Shown: positions 1 to 9,596, numbered from the stretch's first letter. The stretch is 64,000 nucleotides of DNA from Mixta intestinalis (GCF_009914055.1 NZ_CP028271.1:248001-312000); one strand, 5' to 3'. Numbers and translations: made by a program. The notes: generated by a model from the letters alone, not told the origin.

Positions 1-377
1 CCGCGTTCGCGATCGTACTGGTTGGGGAAACCAATATTGATGGCGCGATAAAAGCGGCTATCCGGCTTCAGCTGGCTTAGCTTAACGCTGTAAAAACCTT
101 CCGGGCTTTTAAAATCACCCTGACGACGCTTTGGCCCCAGGCCGCCAGAAAAATTACAGATGCGATAGCTGTCGAGCAGGCGATATTCGTTGCCGATTTT
201 ACCGTACAGCTCCAGCGTGCGTTCTTCTTTGAAGATCTGAATGTAGACCGGCGTGCCTAATAGCTGCTTCTTTAACTCTTTACTGACCGGCGCAAGTGGT
301 TGTGCAGGTTCAGGTATGCTTGCCATGCTGAGGGCCGGCAAAAGAATCATCGCAAACAAGAGTGCGATTTTGCCCAT
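1..377 (-). CDS. dpaA: YafK/DpaA, L,D-transpeptidase-fold murein amidase (3' part outside window)
   Basis: The first 125 residues of a leftward gene are visible; its C-terminal part lies beyond the window edge. An N-terminal signal peptide (about residues 1–19, hydrophobic, ending near SMAS) is followed by the YkuD-type domain start with PVYIQIFKEERTLELYGK and GGLGPKRRQGDFKSPEGFY, which match E. coli YafK closely. In E. coli this periplasmic protein (DpaA) cuts the link between Braun lipoprotein and peptidoglycan. The catalytic Cys/His region is not in view, so integrity cannot be judged. Its place just upstream of and divergent from dinB is the normal enterobacterial order. Confidence 0.88.
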   Translation of the reverse strand, partial: MGKIALLFAMILLPALSMASIPEPAQPLAPVSKELKKQLLGTPVYIQIFKEERTLELYGKIGNEYRLLDSYRICNFSGGLGPKRRQGDFKSPEGFYSVKLSQLKPDSRFYRAINIGFPNQYDRER

Positions 378-587
378 TCTTTTTCCCTTGATAATTAGGG
401 GGTTAAACTGCAACGCTTGATGGCGTTTGTGACTTGCATAATCGGAGAATTCCGCTATCGCAGCGCAACATTATCACTGTCTGTTTTTTTATCAAGATGC
501 ACGTTAATAAATTGCTGTGATTTCACCGCCGCGCAGCAGTCCGCGTGAATAATCCCGATGCTACGCCATTGAATTCTTGCAGGCTGA

Positions 588-603
588 CTGTATACTTATC
601 CAG
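588..603 (+). promoter_or_regulatory. LexA (SOS) box of dinB
   Basis: The 16 bases CTGTATACTTATCCAG match the LexA consensus CTGT-N8-ACAG except for one base in the right half. The box ends 16 bases before the dinB start codon, where bound LexA would block transcription or promoter clearance. dinB is a known SOS gene in E. coli. Confidence 0.85.
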
Positions 604-619
604 TGTTGGCGGAGGGGGT

Positions 620-1675
620 ATGCGCAAAATCATTCATGTCGATATGGACTGTTTTTACGCCGCGGTGGAAATGCGCGATAACCCCAGCCTGCGCGATATT
701 CCGCTGGCTATCGGCGGCAGCCATACCCAGCGCGGCGTGATCAGCACCGCGAACTATCCGGCGCGTAAATATGGCGTGCGCAGCGCGATGTCTACGGCGA
801 TGGCGCTAAAACTCTGCCCGCATCTGACGCTGCTGCCGGGGCGCTTTGACGCCTATAAAGAAGCCTCCGCCCATATTCGTGAGATCTTTTCCCGCTACAC
901 CTCCCTGATTGAGCCGCTGTCGCTGGATGAAGCCTATCTGGATGTCAGCAACAGCTCGCACTGTCACGGTTCGGCAACGCTGATCGCCCGTGAGATTCGC
1001 CAGACCATTGCCGACGAGCTTAACCTTACCGCTTCGGCGGGCATCGCGCCGGTTAAGTTTCTCGCCAAAATCGCCTCTGATTTAAATAAGCCCAACGGGC
1101 AGTTTGTTATTACACCGGATAAGATGCCGTCGTTTCTGCTGACGCTGCCGCTGGCAAAAATTCCCGGCGTCGGTAAGGTGACGGCGAAAAAGCTGGAAGA
1201 CTTGGGGCTGCGCACCTGTGCCGATGTGCAGAACAGCGATCTGGCGATGCTGCTAAAGCGCTTTGGTAAATTTGGCCGCGTAATTTGGGAACGCAGCCAC
1301 GGCATTGATGAACGCGAAGTGGTTGCCGATCGCGAGCGTAAATCACTCGGCGTGGAGCGCACGCTGTCAGAAGATATTCATCACTGGGAGCAGTGCATTG
1401 AGATTATCGATCGCCTGTATGAGGAGCTGGAGCGGCGGCTGACCAAAATCAAGCCGGATCGTCATATTGCCCGGCAGGGCGTTAAGCTCAAGTTCAGCGA
1501 TTTTCAGCAAACGACTCAGGAGCATGTCTGGCCGATGCTGAACAAAGAGGATTTGCTGGCGGTAGCGAAAGAGGCCTGGGATGCACGGCGCGGCGGGCGC
1601 GGTGTCCGGCTGGTAGGCCTGCACGTTACGCTGCTTAATCCCCAGCTGGAGCGTCAGCTGCTGTTGGGGCTGTAA
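620..1675 (+). CDS. dinB: DNA polymerase IV (Y-family)
   Basis: A 351-residue error-prone translesion polymerase, the same length as E. coli DinB. The catalytic palm motifs are intact: VDMDCFYA with Asp8 and SLDEAYLDV with the Asp/Glu pair near 103–104. The helix-hairpin-helix stretch KIPGVGKVTAKKLEDLGL lies near 180 and the little-finger domain follows. It extends mismatched or damaged primer ends in the cytoplasm and binds the beta clamp. The open frame runs 25 codons further upstream, but the ATG at 620 follows a strong GGAGGGGG ribosome site and matches the family start. The LexA box directly upstream indicates SOS control. Confidence 0.97.
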   Translation: MRKIIHVDMDCFYAAVEMRDNPSLRDIPLAIGGSHTQRGVISTANYPARKYGVRSAMSTAMALKLCPHLTLLPGRFDAYKEASAHIREIFSRYTSLIEPLSLDEAYLDVSNSSHCHGSATLIAREIRQTIADELNLTASAGIAPVKFLAKIASDLNKPNGQFVITPDKMPSFLLTLPLAKIPGVGKVTAKKLEDLGLRTCADVQNSDLAMLLKRFGKFGRVIWERSHGIDEREVVADRERKSLGVERTLSEDIHHWEQCIEIIDRLYEELERRLTKIKPDRHIARQGVKLKFSDFQQTTQEHVWPMLNKEDLLAVAKEAWDARRGGRGVRLVGLHVTLLNPQLERQLLLGL

Positions 1676-1686
1676 GGCTGGCGCGA

Positions 1687-1719
1687 TAAAAAAGAAAAGC
1701 CAGACCTGCGTCTGGCTTT
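1687..1719 (-). terminator. Intrinsic terminator between dinB and pepD
   Basis: A 10-bp perfect stem (AAAGCCAGAC / GTCTGGCTTT) with a 4-base loop lies between the convergent genes. Read leftwards it is followed by a T-rich run, so it mainly terminates pepD; it may also stop dinB transcripts. Confidence 0.8.
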
Positions 1720-1744
1720 GAAACGTTATGTGACAGGCCGCGAT

Positions 1745-3202
1745 TTATTTCGCCGGAATCGCCTTCAGCAGTTCGGTCAGCAGCTGCCAGTAAAGGCCGA
1801 CGCTGCCAATATGTACCTGCTCATCCGGCGAGTGCGGGCCGGTAATGGTCGGGCCGATAGAAACCATATCCATATCCGGGTAAGGTTTCTTAAACAGGCC
1901 GCACTCCAGACCGGCGTGAATCACCTGAATGTTCGGCGTTTTGTTAAACAGACGGTGATAGGTTTCACGCACCAGCGCCATCACCGGCGAGCTGGCGTCC
2001 GGCTGCCAGCCCGGATAGCTGCCTTTTGCCACGGTCTGCGCGCCAGCCAGTTCGCCCAGCGAAGCGAGCATCGCGACGACAGACTCCTTGCCGCTGTCGA
2101 TCAGCGAGCGGATCAGGCAGTTAATTTTCGCTTCCTGCTCGTCCATGGAAACTACGCCGATATTCAGGGAGGTTTCCACTACGCCTTTTGCCACGTCGGA
2201 GTTGCGGATGACGCCGTTCGGCGTACTGTTCAGCAGGGCGATAAAGCGATCGCGGCTCTGGGCCGTCAGCGCCTGTACGTCACCCGCTACCGGCTCGGTT
2301 TGCAGCGCGATATTTTTCTCTACTGCACCCAGCTCGTTTTGCAGCGTGGCGAGATAGCCCATCGCCGCTGATTTCAGCGCATCGATTTTTGCCGTCGGCA
2401 GCGCAAAGGTAGCAAAGGCTTCACGCGGGATAGCATTGCGCAGCGTACCCCCGGCGAAATCCACCAGACGCAGATCGAAATCACGGGCGTGATCGGCGAG
2501 GAAACGTACCAGCAGCTTATTAGCATTGCCGAGGCCGAGATGAATATCCGCACCGGAGTGACCGCCTTTCAGCCCTTTCAGCGTCAGACGCAGGTGCTCG
2601 TAACCGGCCGGAACGGCTTCACGCTGTAGCGGCAGGGTTGAGGTGACGTCAATGCCGCCCGCGCAGCCCATATAGATTTCACCTTCTTCTTCCGAATCGG
2701 TGTTAATCAGGATTTCTGACTGTAGCCAGTTGGGTTGCAGGCCAAACGCGCCATCCATGCCGGTTTCTTCCGTCATGGTCAGCAGCACTTCCAGCGGGCC
2801 GTGCTCTACGCTGTCATCGGCCAGCACCGCCAGCGCGGAAGCTATGCCGATACCGTTATCAGCGCCCAGCGTGGTGCCGCGTGCTTTTACCCATTCGCCA
2901 TCAATCCACGGCTGAATCGGGTCTTTCGTAAAATCGTGTACGGTGTCGTTGTTTTTCTGCGGCACCATATCCAGATGCGCCTGTAGCGCGACTGGTTTAC
3001 GGTTTTCCATGCCCGGCGTTGCCGGTTTGCGAATCAAAATATTGCCGACCTGGTCGCGTTCGCACCAGAAGCCTTTCTCCTTCGCCCAGGAGAGGATGTG
3101 CTGCGCCAGCGCTTCTTCATGAAAAGAAGGATGCGGGATAGAACAAATTTTAGCGAAAATATCCCACAGCGGCTGGGGAGAGAGTTGAGACAATTCAGAC
3201 AC
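1745..3202 (-). CDS. pepD: Aminoacyl-histidine dipeptidase (peptidase D)
   Basis: A cytosolic M20-family metallo-dipeptidase of 485 residues, the usual enterobacterial length. It hydrolyses Xaa-His and other dipeptides. Metal-site motifs are visible in order: ALQAHLDMVPQ near 74–84, TTLGADNGIGIA with the bridging Asp near 115–122, MTEETGMDGAFG near 144–155, NTDSEEEGEIYMG with further ligands, and a C-terminal HAGLECG near 430. The gene is convergent with dinB and divergent from gpt, exactly as in E. coli. No sign of damage. Confidence 0.97.
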   Translation of the reverse strand: MSELSQLSPQPLWDIFAKICSIPHPSFHEEALAQHILSWAKEKGFWCERDQVGNILIRKPATPGMENRKPVALQAHLDMVPQKNNDTVHDFTKDPIQPWIDGEWVKARGTTLGADNGIGIASALAVLADDSVEHGPLEVLLTMTEETGMDGAFGLQPNWLQSEILINTDSEEEGEIYMGCAGGIDVTSTLPLQREAVPAGYEHLRLTLKGLKGGHSGADIHLGLGNANKLLVRFLADHARDFDLRLVDFAGGTLRNAIPREAFATFALPTAKIDALKSAAMGYLATLQNELGAVEKNIALQTEPVAGDVQALTAQSRDRFIALLNSTPNGVIRNSDVAKGVVETSLNIGVVSMDEQEAKINCLIRSLIDSGKESVVAMLASLGELAGAQTVAKGSYPGWQPDASSPVMALVRETYHRLFNKTPNIQVIHAGLECGLFKKPYPDMDMVSIGPTITGPHSPDEQVHIGSVGLYWQLLTELLKAIPAK

Positions 3203-3455
3203 GACAGGTCTCCTGTGTCATCGGTGCGCGGCTGCGCATCGTTACAAAATTTCTGGTAATCGATCGCCGTCAGCGAATCTGACGTGATGTTGTGAGAATA
3301 ACATTCTTTCCCGCCCGCTGTGCAGTCAGACGCGTTAAAATGCGCCAACTGCGCAATCCGGTGCTGGTTTTTAGCACGCCAGATCCTTATAATGCCGCGC
3401 AACCTTTTCCCATTGCATATTTTTTAAGCCAAGTCGATTGGCCGGGATTCCTTTT

Positions 3456-3914
3456 ATGAGCGAAAAATACGTCGTCACCTGGGACATGTTGCAGATTCAT
3501 GCCCGCAAACTGGCCCAGCGCCTGCTTCCTGTCGAACAGTGGAAAGGCATTATCGCGGTAAGTCGCGGTGGCCTGGTTCCTGCCGCGCTGCTGGCGCGCG
3601 AACTTTCTATTCGCTATGTCGATACGGTCTGCATCTCCAGCTATGACCATGACCATCAGCGCGAAATGACCGTGCTGAAGCGTGCGGAAGGCGACGGCGA
3701 AGGCTTTATCGTTATTGATGACCTGGTGGATACCGGCGGTACTGCGCAGGCGATCCGTGAAATGTATCCGAAAGCCCGTTTCGTCACTATTTTCGCCAAG
3801 CCTGCGGGTGCGCCGCTGGTGGACGATTATGTCGTGGATATCCCGCAGAACACCTGGATTGAACAGCCGTGGGATATGGGCGTGGCCTTTATTCCGCCAA
3901 TCGTCAACCGCTGA
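3456..3914 (+). CDS. gpt: Xanthine-guanine phosphoribosyltransferase
   Basis: A 152-residue purine-salvage enzyme that joins xanthine, guanine or hypoxanthine to PRPP. The PRPP-binding signature IVIDDLVDTGGTA (near 85–97) and the SRGG loop near 37–40 are intact. I chose the ATG at 3456 (MSEKYVVTW) because it matches the E. coli start; an in-frame ATG six codons upstream gives extra residues not found in the family. It acts at the inner membrane face or cytosol. Conserved neighbour of pepD and frsA. Confidence 0.97.
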   Translation: MSEKYVVTWDMLQIHARKLAQRLLPVEQWKGIIAVSRGGLVPAALLARELSIRYVDTVCISSYDHDHQREMTVLKRAEGDGEGFIVIDDLVDTGGTAQAIREMYPKARFVTIFAKPAGAPLVDDYVVDIPQNTWIEQPWDMGVAFIPPIVNR

Positions 3915-3933
3915 TTGACCTGCATCAAACTAG

Positions 3934-3962
3934 CGCCCGGTTCGTCCGGGCGTTATTGTTTC
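3934..3962 (+). terminator. Intrinsic terminator after gpt
   Basis: A 7-bp G+C-rich stem (CGCCCGG / CCGGGCG) with a 5-base loop is followed by TTATTGTTT. It lies 20 bases after the gpt stop codon. Confidence 0.8.
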
Positions 3963-4035
3963 TGTGGGTCGCACCCCCCGGAAGGGTGAAGTAAACTCTA
4001 GTCTCGTTATTGCGCCGCGGGAGGAGAGCTACGCT

Positions 4036-5280
4036 ATGCCAGCAAAAAATCTCAGTGAAGAGCTGTTTAAACCTCGATTCAAACATCCTGAAACCTCATC
4101 ACTGGTACGCCAGCGGCGGCATCAGACCTCAACCGTGCAGTCCACGCTGGACGGTGAAAGCCATTCGAGCTGGTATCGTATGCTTAATCGCCTGCTCTGG
4201 AACTGGCGTGGCCTGCCCGCCCAGGAGATTATCGAAGTGCTGGCGCGTATTTCTGCCTGCCAGGCAGAACGCACCAACGAGGCGCTGCTGGATACGGTGA
4301 TTGGCTATCGTAGCGGCAACTGGATTTATGAGTGGAGCAAGCAGGCAGCGCTGTGGCAGCAGAAAGCGCTCGACGCGGGCGATACGCCGCAGGCGGGCCA
4401 GCGCTGGCTACATGCGGTCAACCTTTACAGCCTGGCAGCCTGGCCGCATATCAAGGGCGATGAGTTGGCTGAACAGGCGCAGACGCTGGCTAACCGTGCC
4501 TACGAAGAGGCGACGCGACGTCTGCCCGGCGAGCTGCGTGAACTTTCCTTCCCGATTCAGGGCGGCAGCCCGATTACCGGCTTTTTGCATATGCCGCCAG
4601 ACGTCAGCGCGCCTTATCCAACGGTACTGATGTGCGGCAATCTCGATAACCTGCAAATCGATCACTATCGTCTGTTTCATGACTATCTGGCACCGCGCGG
4701 CATTGCAATGCTGACTATCGATATGCCTTCGGTTGGCTTCTCTGCCAAATGGAAGCTAACGCAGGATACCAGCTTTCTGCATCAGCAGGTGCTGCGCGGG
4801 CTGGAAACGGTGCCCTGGGTGGATCATACGCGCGTGGCGGCGCTGGGCTATCGCTTTGGCGCGAACGTGGCGGTACGGCTGGCCTATCTGGAGGCGCAGC
4901 GTCTGCGCGGTGTTGCCTGTCTTGGTCCGATCGTTCATACGATGCTGGCGAACGCCACGCAGCAGGCAAGGGTGCCTGAAATGTATATCGATGTGCTGGC
5001 GAGCCGCCTGGATATGGCCCAGGCGACCGATGAGACGCTACGCACCGAGCTAAACCGCTATTCGCTGAAAACGCAGGGCCTGTTGGGACGCCGCACTCCT
5101 ACGCCAATGCTGTCGGGTTTCTGGGAAAACGATCCCTGGAGCCCGGAGGAGGATTCGCGCCTGATCGTTAACTCCTCCGCCAACGGCAAGCTGCTGCCCA
5201 TCAATTTTTCACCGGTATTGCAGAATTTTGATCGCGCCCTGCAAACGATTTGTAACTGGCTGGCACAACAGTTGAAGTGA
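4036..5280 (+). CDS. frsA: FrsA, alpha/beta-hydrolase-fold protein
   Basis: A 414-residue protein aligned end to end with E. coli FrsA ('fermentation-respiration switch'). The C-terminal half is an alpha/beta-hydrolase fold: ITGFLHMP, PTVLMCGNLD, RGIAMLTIDMPSVGFS, then LGYRFGANVA where the usual nucleophile serine is replaced by arginine, as in other FrsA. FrsA was reported to bind unphosphorylated EIIA-Glc in E. coli, and catalytic claims are disputed. The start at 4036 follows GGGAGGAG; 24 extra upstream codons in frame are not family-like. It lies between gpt and crl as usual. Confidence 0.95.
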   Translation: MPAKNLSEELFKPRFKHPETSSLVRQRRHQTSTVQSTLDGESHSSWYRMLNRLLWNWRGLPAQEIIEVLARISACQAERTNEALLDTVIGYRSGNWIYEWSKQAALWQQKALDAGDTPQAGQRWLHAVNLYSLAAWPHIKGDELAEQAQTLANRAYEEATRRLPGELRELSFPIQGGSPITGFLHMPPDVSAPYPTVLMCGNLDNLQIDHYRLFHDYLAPRGIAMLTIDMPSVGFSAKWKLTQDTSFLHQQVLRGLETVPWVDHTRVAALGYRFGANVAVRLAYLEAQRLRGVACLGPIVHTMLANATQQARVPEMYIDVLASRLDMAQATDETLRTELNRYSLKTQGLLGRRTPTPMLSGFWENDPWSPEEDSRLIVNSSANGKLLPINFSPVLQNFDRALQTICNWLAQQLK

Positions 5281-5340
5281 TGAGTTGCTATTTTGCATTA
5301 GTTTGCTAAAACTGTTAGCTCATTTAAGGAGGTGGAAACC

Positions 5341-5742
5341 ATGGCTTTACCGAGTGGACATCCCCGAAGCCGGTTAATTAAACGTTTTACCGCGCTGGGG
5401 CCCTATATTCGCGAGAACAAATGCGAGAATGAGCGTTTCTTTTTTGACTGCCTGGCCGTTTGCGTCAATGTTAAGCCTGCACCAGAAAATCGTGAGTTTT
5501 GGGGATGGTGGCTGGAACTGGATGCGCAGTCCGATCACTTTACCTATCAGTACTACTATGGTCTGCATGATAAAGAGGGCAACTGGAAGCCGTGCGCCAT
5601 TAAAGGCAAAGAAAACGAAGACCGTCTGGAAGAGACACTGCGGAATTTCCATGAGCGTCTGAAAACAACGCTGGCTGAGCTGGAGCTGGGTCTGTTGCCC
5701 GCGCAGGGCGTTGACGAACAGCCGGTAAAACTGTCCGCCTGA
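5341..5742 (+). CDS. crl: Crl, sigma-S activator
   Basis: A 133-residue protein nearly collinear with E. coli Crl. Crl binds RpoS and favours assembly of the sigma-S RNA polymerase, so it shapes stationary-phase and curli gene expression. Hallmark stretches RFFFDCLAVCVNVKPAPE and EFWGWWLELDAQ are present. The ATG at 5341 is preceded by a strong AAGGAGGT ribosome site; a start three codons earlier overlaps that site and is unlikely. Monocistronic, with its own terminator. Confidence 0.97.
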   Translation: MALPSGHPRSRLIKRFTALGPYIRENKCENERFFFDCLAVCVNVKPAPENREFWGWWLELDAQSDHFTYQYYYGLHDKEGNWKPCAIKGKENEDRLEETLRNFHERLKTTLAELELGLLPAQGVDEQPVKLSA

Positions 5743-5772
5743 TGAAAGCTTAAAGCGCGTTACCTGTAATCA

Positions 5773-5802
5773 GGGGCAGGCATACAGTCTGCCCCTTGTT
5801 TT
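5773..5802 (+). terminator. Intrinsic terminator after crl
   Basis: A 7-bp stem (GGGGCAG / CTGCCCC) with a 9-base loop is followed by TTGTTTT. Confidence 0.75.
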
Positions 5803-5876
5803 AGACACAGTCAGAGAGTAAGCACTTCATTTTCTGGCATGACGGCCAGCCTGGATCACAGACTGACCGCCATACA

Positions 5877-6986
5877 TCAGAACTGGTAGGTCATGCCGAT
5901 TGCCACGATATCATCGGTGTTGCGATTCAGCGTGTTGTTGTCATCCAGCAGGTTAATCTTGTAATCAACAAAGGCAGACATGTTTTTGTTGAAGTAATAC
6001 GTTGCGCCTACGTCAGCAAATTTGTAGTAATCCGCATCGCCCACGCCACCTTCGATATCCTTCACTTTCGTCTGCACGTAAGCCAGCGACGGACGCAGGC
6101 CGAAATCAAACTGATACTGCGCTACCAGCTCGATGTTTTGCAGACGGTTAGCGTAACCACTTACGGCAACATCATTGCCGCCAACCTGCGCGGTGCCGCT
6201 GATCGGGTTCATATTGCGCGTTTCTGCGTAGTTGGCTGCCAGATAGACGCCGTTGTTATCATATTTGATGCCGGTAGCCCAGGCTTCCGCTTTGTCACCA
6301 CCGCCGAAGACGCTGTTTTTCTGATCCAGCGTACGGTTAGAGGAGGAGACCGCGCCTTTAACGCTCAGGCCATCAATGATGGTATAGGAAAGTGACGCCG
6401 CCATGCCGTCTCCGTTGGAGACGCCGTCGTTGCGAGAGGTGCTTTCGTTTTTACCCTGGTATTGCAGGGCGAAATCCAGCCCATCAACCAGGCCGAAGAA
6501 GTTGCTGTTGCGCCAGGTAGCCACGCCGTTGGTGCGGGTCAGCATATAGACGTCAGCGGAGGTGTAGGCGGTGGCACCGAACTCCGGCATCATATCGGTG
6601 ATAGCTTCCACATCATAAATCAGGCCGTAGTTGCGGCCATAATCGATTGAGCCGTAATTACCCACTTTAATCCCGGCGAAGCCAAGGCGGGTCTTGTTGC
6701 CCACGTTTGAGTCGCTTTCCGGGTTATTAAGGTTGTACTGGTATTCCCACTGACCGTAGCCGGTCATCAGTTCATTAATCTGCGTCTGACCTTTAAAGCC
6801 GATACGCACGTAGGATTTATCAGCATTGTTGTTGGGGTTGGTTTCCGCGTCGCTGATATAACGCATGGCTTTCACTTTGCCGTAGAAGTCCAGCTTGTTG
6901 CCATCTTTATTGTACACTTCAGCAGCCTGGGCGGCGGAGCTCAGAGCCAGTGCGGAAGCCAACAGTGCCAGTGCGTTCTTTTTCAT
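5877..6986 (-). CDS. phoE: Outer-membrane porin PhoE
   Basis: A 369-residue general-diffusion porin of the OmpC/PhoE family. The first 21 residues are a signal peptide ending ALSSAAQA, followed by AEVYNKDGNKLDFYGKVKAM. The PEFG loop-3 constriction motif, the FNKNMSAFVDYKINLLD strand and the terminal aromatic GMTYQF needed for outer-membrane assembly are intact. Location between crl and proB and the upstream Pho box identify it as phoE rather than ompC or ompF. It is some 18 residues longer than E. coli PhoE; the extra residues appear to lie in surface loops. Expression is expected under phosphate limitation. Confidence 0.93.
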   Translation of the reverse strand: MKKNALALLASALALSSAAQAAEVYNKDGNKLDFYGKVKAMRYISDAETNPNNNADKSYVRIGFKGQTQINELMTGYGQWEYQYNLNNPESDSNVGNKTRLGFAGIKVGNYGSIDYGRNYGLIYDVEAITDMMPEFGATAYTSADVYMLTRTNGVATWRNSNFFGLVDGLDFALQYQGKNESTSRNDGVSNGDGMAASLSYTIIDGLSVKGAVSSSNRTLDQKNSVFGGGDKAEAWATGIKYDNNGVYLAANYAETRNMNPISGTAQVGGNDVAVSGYANRLQNIELVAQYQFDFGLRPSLAYVQTKVKDIEGGVGDADYYKFADVGATYYFNKNMSAFVDYKINLLDDNNTLNRNTDDIVAIGMTYQF

Positions 6987-7064
6987 TTGTTCTCTATCCC
7001 GATGAGTAAAAATAAAAGCGTTTGTGAAGCATTGTAAAAAACAGAAACGTTTTTACCGGGAATG

Positions 7065-7082
7065 TGTGAATGTTTTATGAAG
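7065..7082 (-). promoter_or_regulatory. Pho box upstream of phoE
   Basis: On the minus strand this reads CTTCATAAAACATTCACA, close to the PhoB consensus CTGTCATAAA(A/T)CTGTCA(C/T). It lies about 80 bases upstream of the phoE start. Supports PhoB-dependent activation when phosphate is scarce. Confidence 0.72.
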
Positions 7083-7228
7083 CTTTTGCGTGCTTCTTGT
7101 GAATGGCGAACTTTTGCACACTGTCGTTGTCAGGGATTTTCTGTGCTTTTCCCGCAGCGGCTGTTGGCATCCTGCGCCACTCCTGATAAAACGTCCCTTC
7201 ACAGACATTTTTATTACGGCAGGAAAAC

Positions 7229-8332
7229 ATGAGCGGCAGTCAGACCTTAGTGGTCAAACTGGGAACCAGCGTGCTGACCGGCGGATCGCGTCGGTTAAAT
7301 CGGGCACATATTGTGGAGTTAGTTCGTCAGTGCGCACAGCAGCACGCGGCGGGCCATCGAATTGTGATCGTGACGTCCGGCGCGATGGCCGCCGGTCGTG
7401 AACACCTGGGATACCCGGAACTGCCGCCTACCATCGCCTCAAAGCAGCTGCTGGCTGCGGTGGGGCAGAGCCGTTTGATTCAGCTGTGGGAACAGCTGTT
7501 TTCCATCTATGGCATTCATATTGGGCAGATGTTGCTGACGCGGGCAGATATGGAAGATCGTGAGCGCTTCCTTAACGCGCGCGATACGCTGCGTGCGCTG
7601 CTGGATAACAATATCGTGCCGGTGATCAACGAGAACGATGCGGTGGCAACCGCTGAGATCAAGGTAGGCGATAACGATAACCTCTCGGCGCTGGCGGCAA
7701 TGCTGGCGGGTGCGGATAAGCTGCTGCTGCTGACCGATCAGCAGGGATTATTTACCGCCGATCCGCGTAGCAATCCGCAGGCGGAGCTGATCAGTGACGT
7801 GCACGGCATCGACGATGCGCTGCGCACTATCGCCGGAGACAGCGTTTCCGGGCTGGGCACCGGCGGCATGACCACCAAACTTCAGGCGGCGGACGTGGCC
7901 TGCCGCGCCGGTATCGAAGTGATTATCGCTGCGGGCAGCCGTCCGGGCGTGATTGGCGATGTGATTGAAGGCAAGCCGGTCGGTACGCGTTTCCACGCGC
8001 AGGAGACGCCGCTGGAAACGCGTAAGCGCTGGATTTTCGGCGCGCCACCAGCCGGAGAAATTATCATTGATGACGGCGCGCTGTCGGCGGTACTGGAGCG
8101 CGGCAGCTCGTTGCTGCCTAAAGGGATTCGTGAAGTGAGTGGTAACTTCTCTCGCGGCGAAGTCATCCGTATCCGTAGCCTGCAAGGGCGCGATATCGCC
8201 CACGGCGTTTCACGTTATAACAGCGATGCGCTGCGCATGATTGCCGGTCATCACAGCCAGGAGATCGGTGATATCCTGGGATACGAATATGGTCCGGTCG
8301 CCATGCACCGCGACGACATGATTGTCAGCTAA
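7229..8332 (+). CDS. proB: Glutamate 5-kinase
   Basis: The first enzyme of proline synthesis, 367 residues, phosphorylating glutamate to gamma-glutamyl phosphate in the cytosol. The amino-acid-kinase domain (VVKLGTSVLTGG at the start, VTSGAMAAG near 50, NENDAVA near 134, GTGGMTTKL near 211–219) is followed by a C-terminal PUA domain from about 275. Feedback inhibition by proline is known for the family. It overlaps nothing and is followed 10 bases later by proA, with which it forms the standard proBA operon. Confidence 0.97.
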   Translation: MSGSQTLVVKLGTSVLTGGSRRLNRAHIVELVRQCAQQHAAGHRIVIVTSGAMAAGREHLGYPELPPTIASKQLLAAVGQSRLIQLWEQLFSIYGIHIGQMLLTRADMEDRERFLNARDTLRALLDNNIVPVINENDAVATAEIKVGDNDNLSALAAMLAGADKLLLLTDQQGLFTADPRSNPQAELISDVHGIDDALRTIAGDSVSGLGTGGMTTKLQAADVACRAGIEVIIAAGSRPGVIGDVIEGKPVGTRFHAQETPLETRKRWIFGAPPAGEIIIDDGALSAVLERGSSLLPKGIREVSGNFSRGEVIRIRSLQGRDIAHGVSRYNSDALRMIAGHHSQEIGDILGYEYGPVAMHRDDMIVS

Positions 8333-8342
8333 GGGGGCTATG

Positions 8343-9596
8343 ATGCTGGAACAAATGGGCAAGGCGGCGAAAGCGGCCTCATATCAGCTTGCCACGCTGA
8401 CTACCGCGGAGAAAAACCGCGTGCTGATGACTATCGCTGACCAGCTTGAAGCGCAGAGCGCGACAATTTTGGCCGCCAACGAGCAGGATCTGGCGGACGC
8501 GCGCCATAATGGCATGAGCGCCGCGCTGCTGGATCGCCTGACGCTGGATGCGACACGGCTAAAGGGCATCGCGGACGATGTTCGTCAGGTTTGCCGCCTG
8601 GCCGATCCGGTTGGGCAGTTGATCGATGGCGGCCTGCTGGATAGCGGACTGCGTATTGAGCGCCGCCGCGTGCCGCTCGGCGTAGTCGGCGTGATTTATG
8701 AAGCGCGCCCGAACGTTACGGTGGATGTAGCTTCGCTTTGTCTGAAAACCGGCAACGCGGTGATCCTGCGCGGCGGCAAAGAGACCTGTCGCACCAACGG
8801 CGCGACGGTGCGCGTGATTCAGTCTGCGCTGCAACAGCATGGTTTACCAGCGGGCGCGGTGCAGGCGATTGAAAGCCCGGATCGCGAGCTGGTTAATCAG
8901 CTACTGAAGCTGGATCGCTATGTTGATATGCTGATCCCGCGCGGCGGTGCCGGGCTGCACAAGCTATGCCGCGAACAGTCAACCATTCCGGTGATTACCG
9001 GCGGTATCGGCGTCTGCCATATTTATATCGATGACAGCTATGATCCGGACGCGGCGCTTAAGGTTATCGTTAACGCCAAGAAACAGCGCCCCAGCGCCTG
9101 TAATTCGGTAGAAACGCTGTTGGTAAACCAGGCCATTGCCGATGATTTCTTGCCTGCGCTGAGCCAGCGTATGGCGCTGGAGGGCATCAAGCTGCACGCC
9201 GACGCGCTTTCTCTGTCGCTGCTACAGCAGGGGCCGGCGGAAGTGGAGGCGGTGAAAGCGGAAGAGTATAACGATGAATGGCTGTCGCTTGATTTGAATG
9301 TGCGTATCGTCAGCGATATGGATGAGGCGATAGCGCATATCCGCGAGCATGGCACCCAGCACTCCGACGCGATTCTGACGCGTGATACGCGCGCTGCCGA
9401 TCGTTTTATCCGCCAGGTGGATTCATCTGCGGTTTATGTTAACGCCAGCACACGCTTCACTGACGGCGGTCAGTTTGGCCTTGGGGCCGAAGTGGCGGTC
9501 AGTACCCAAAAGCTGCACGCACGCGGACCGATGGGTCTGGAAGCGCTTACCACCTATAAATGGGTGGGCTATGGCGACGATACGATAAGAATGTAG
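8343..9596 (+). CDS. proA: Gamma-glutamyl phosphate reductase
   Basis: Second enzyme of proline synthesis, 417 residues as in E. coli; it reduces gamma-glutamyl phosphate to glutamate semialdehyde with NADPH. Aldehyde-dehydrogenase-like motifs are seen: IYEARPNVTVDVASLCLKTG, LRGGKE, and the catalytic-cysteine region QRPSACNSVETLLV. I prefer the ATG at 8343, matching E. coli MLEQMG; an adjacent ATG one codon earlier is possible. Translated from the proBA mRNA. Confidence 0.97.
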   Translation: MLEQMGKAAKAASYQLATLTTAEKNRVLMTIADQLEAQSATILAANEQDLADARHNGMSAALLDRLTLDATRLKGIADDVRQVCRLADPVGQLIDGGLLDSGLRIERRRVPLGVVGVIYEARPNVTVDVASLCLKTGNAVILRGGKETCRTNGATVRVIQSALQQHGLPAGAVQAIESPDRELVNQLLKLDRYVDMLIPRGGAGLHKLCREQSTIPVITGGIGVCHIYIDDSYDPDAALKVIVNAKKQRPSACNSVETLLVNQAIADDFLPALSQRMALEGIKLHADALSLSLLQQGPAEVEAVKAEEYNDEWLSLDLNVRIVSDMDEAIAHIREHGTQHSDAILTRDTRAADRFIRQVDSSAVYVNASTRFTDGGQFGLGAEVAVSTQKLHARGPMGLEALTTYKWVGYGDDTIRM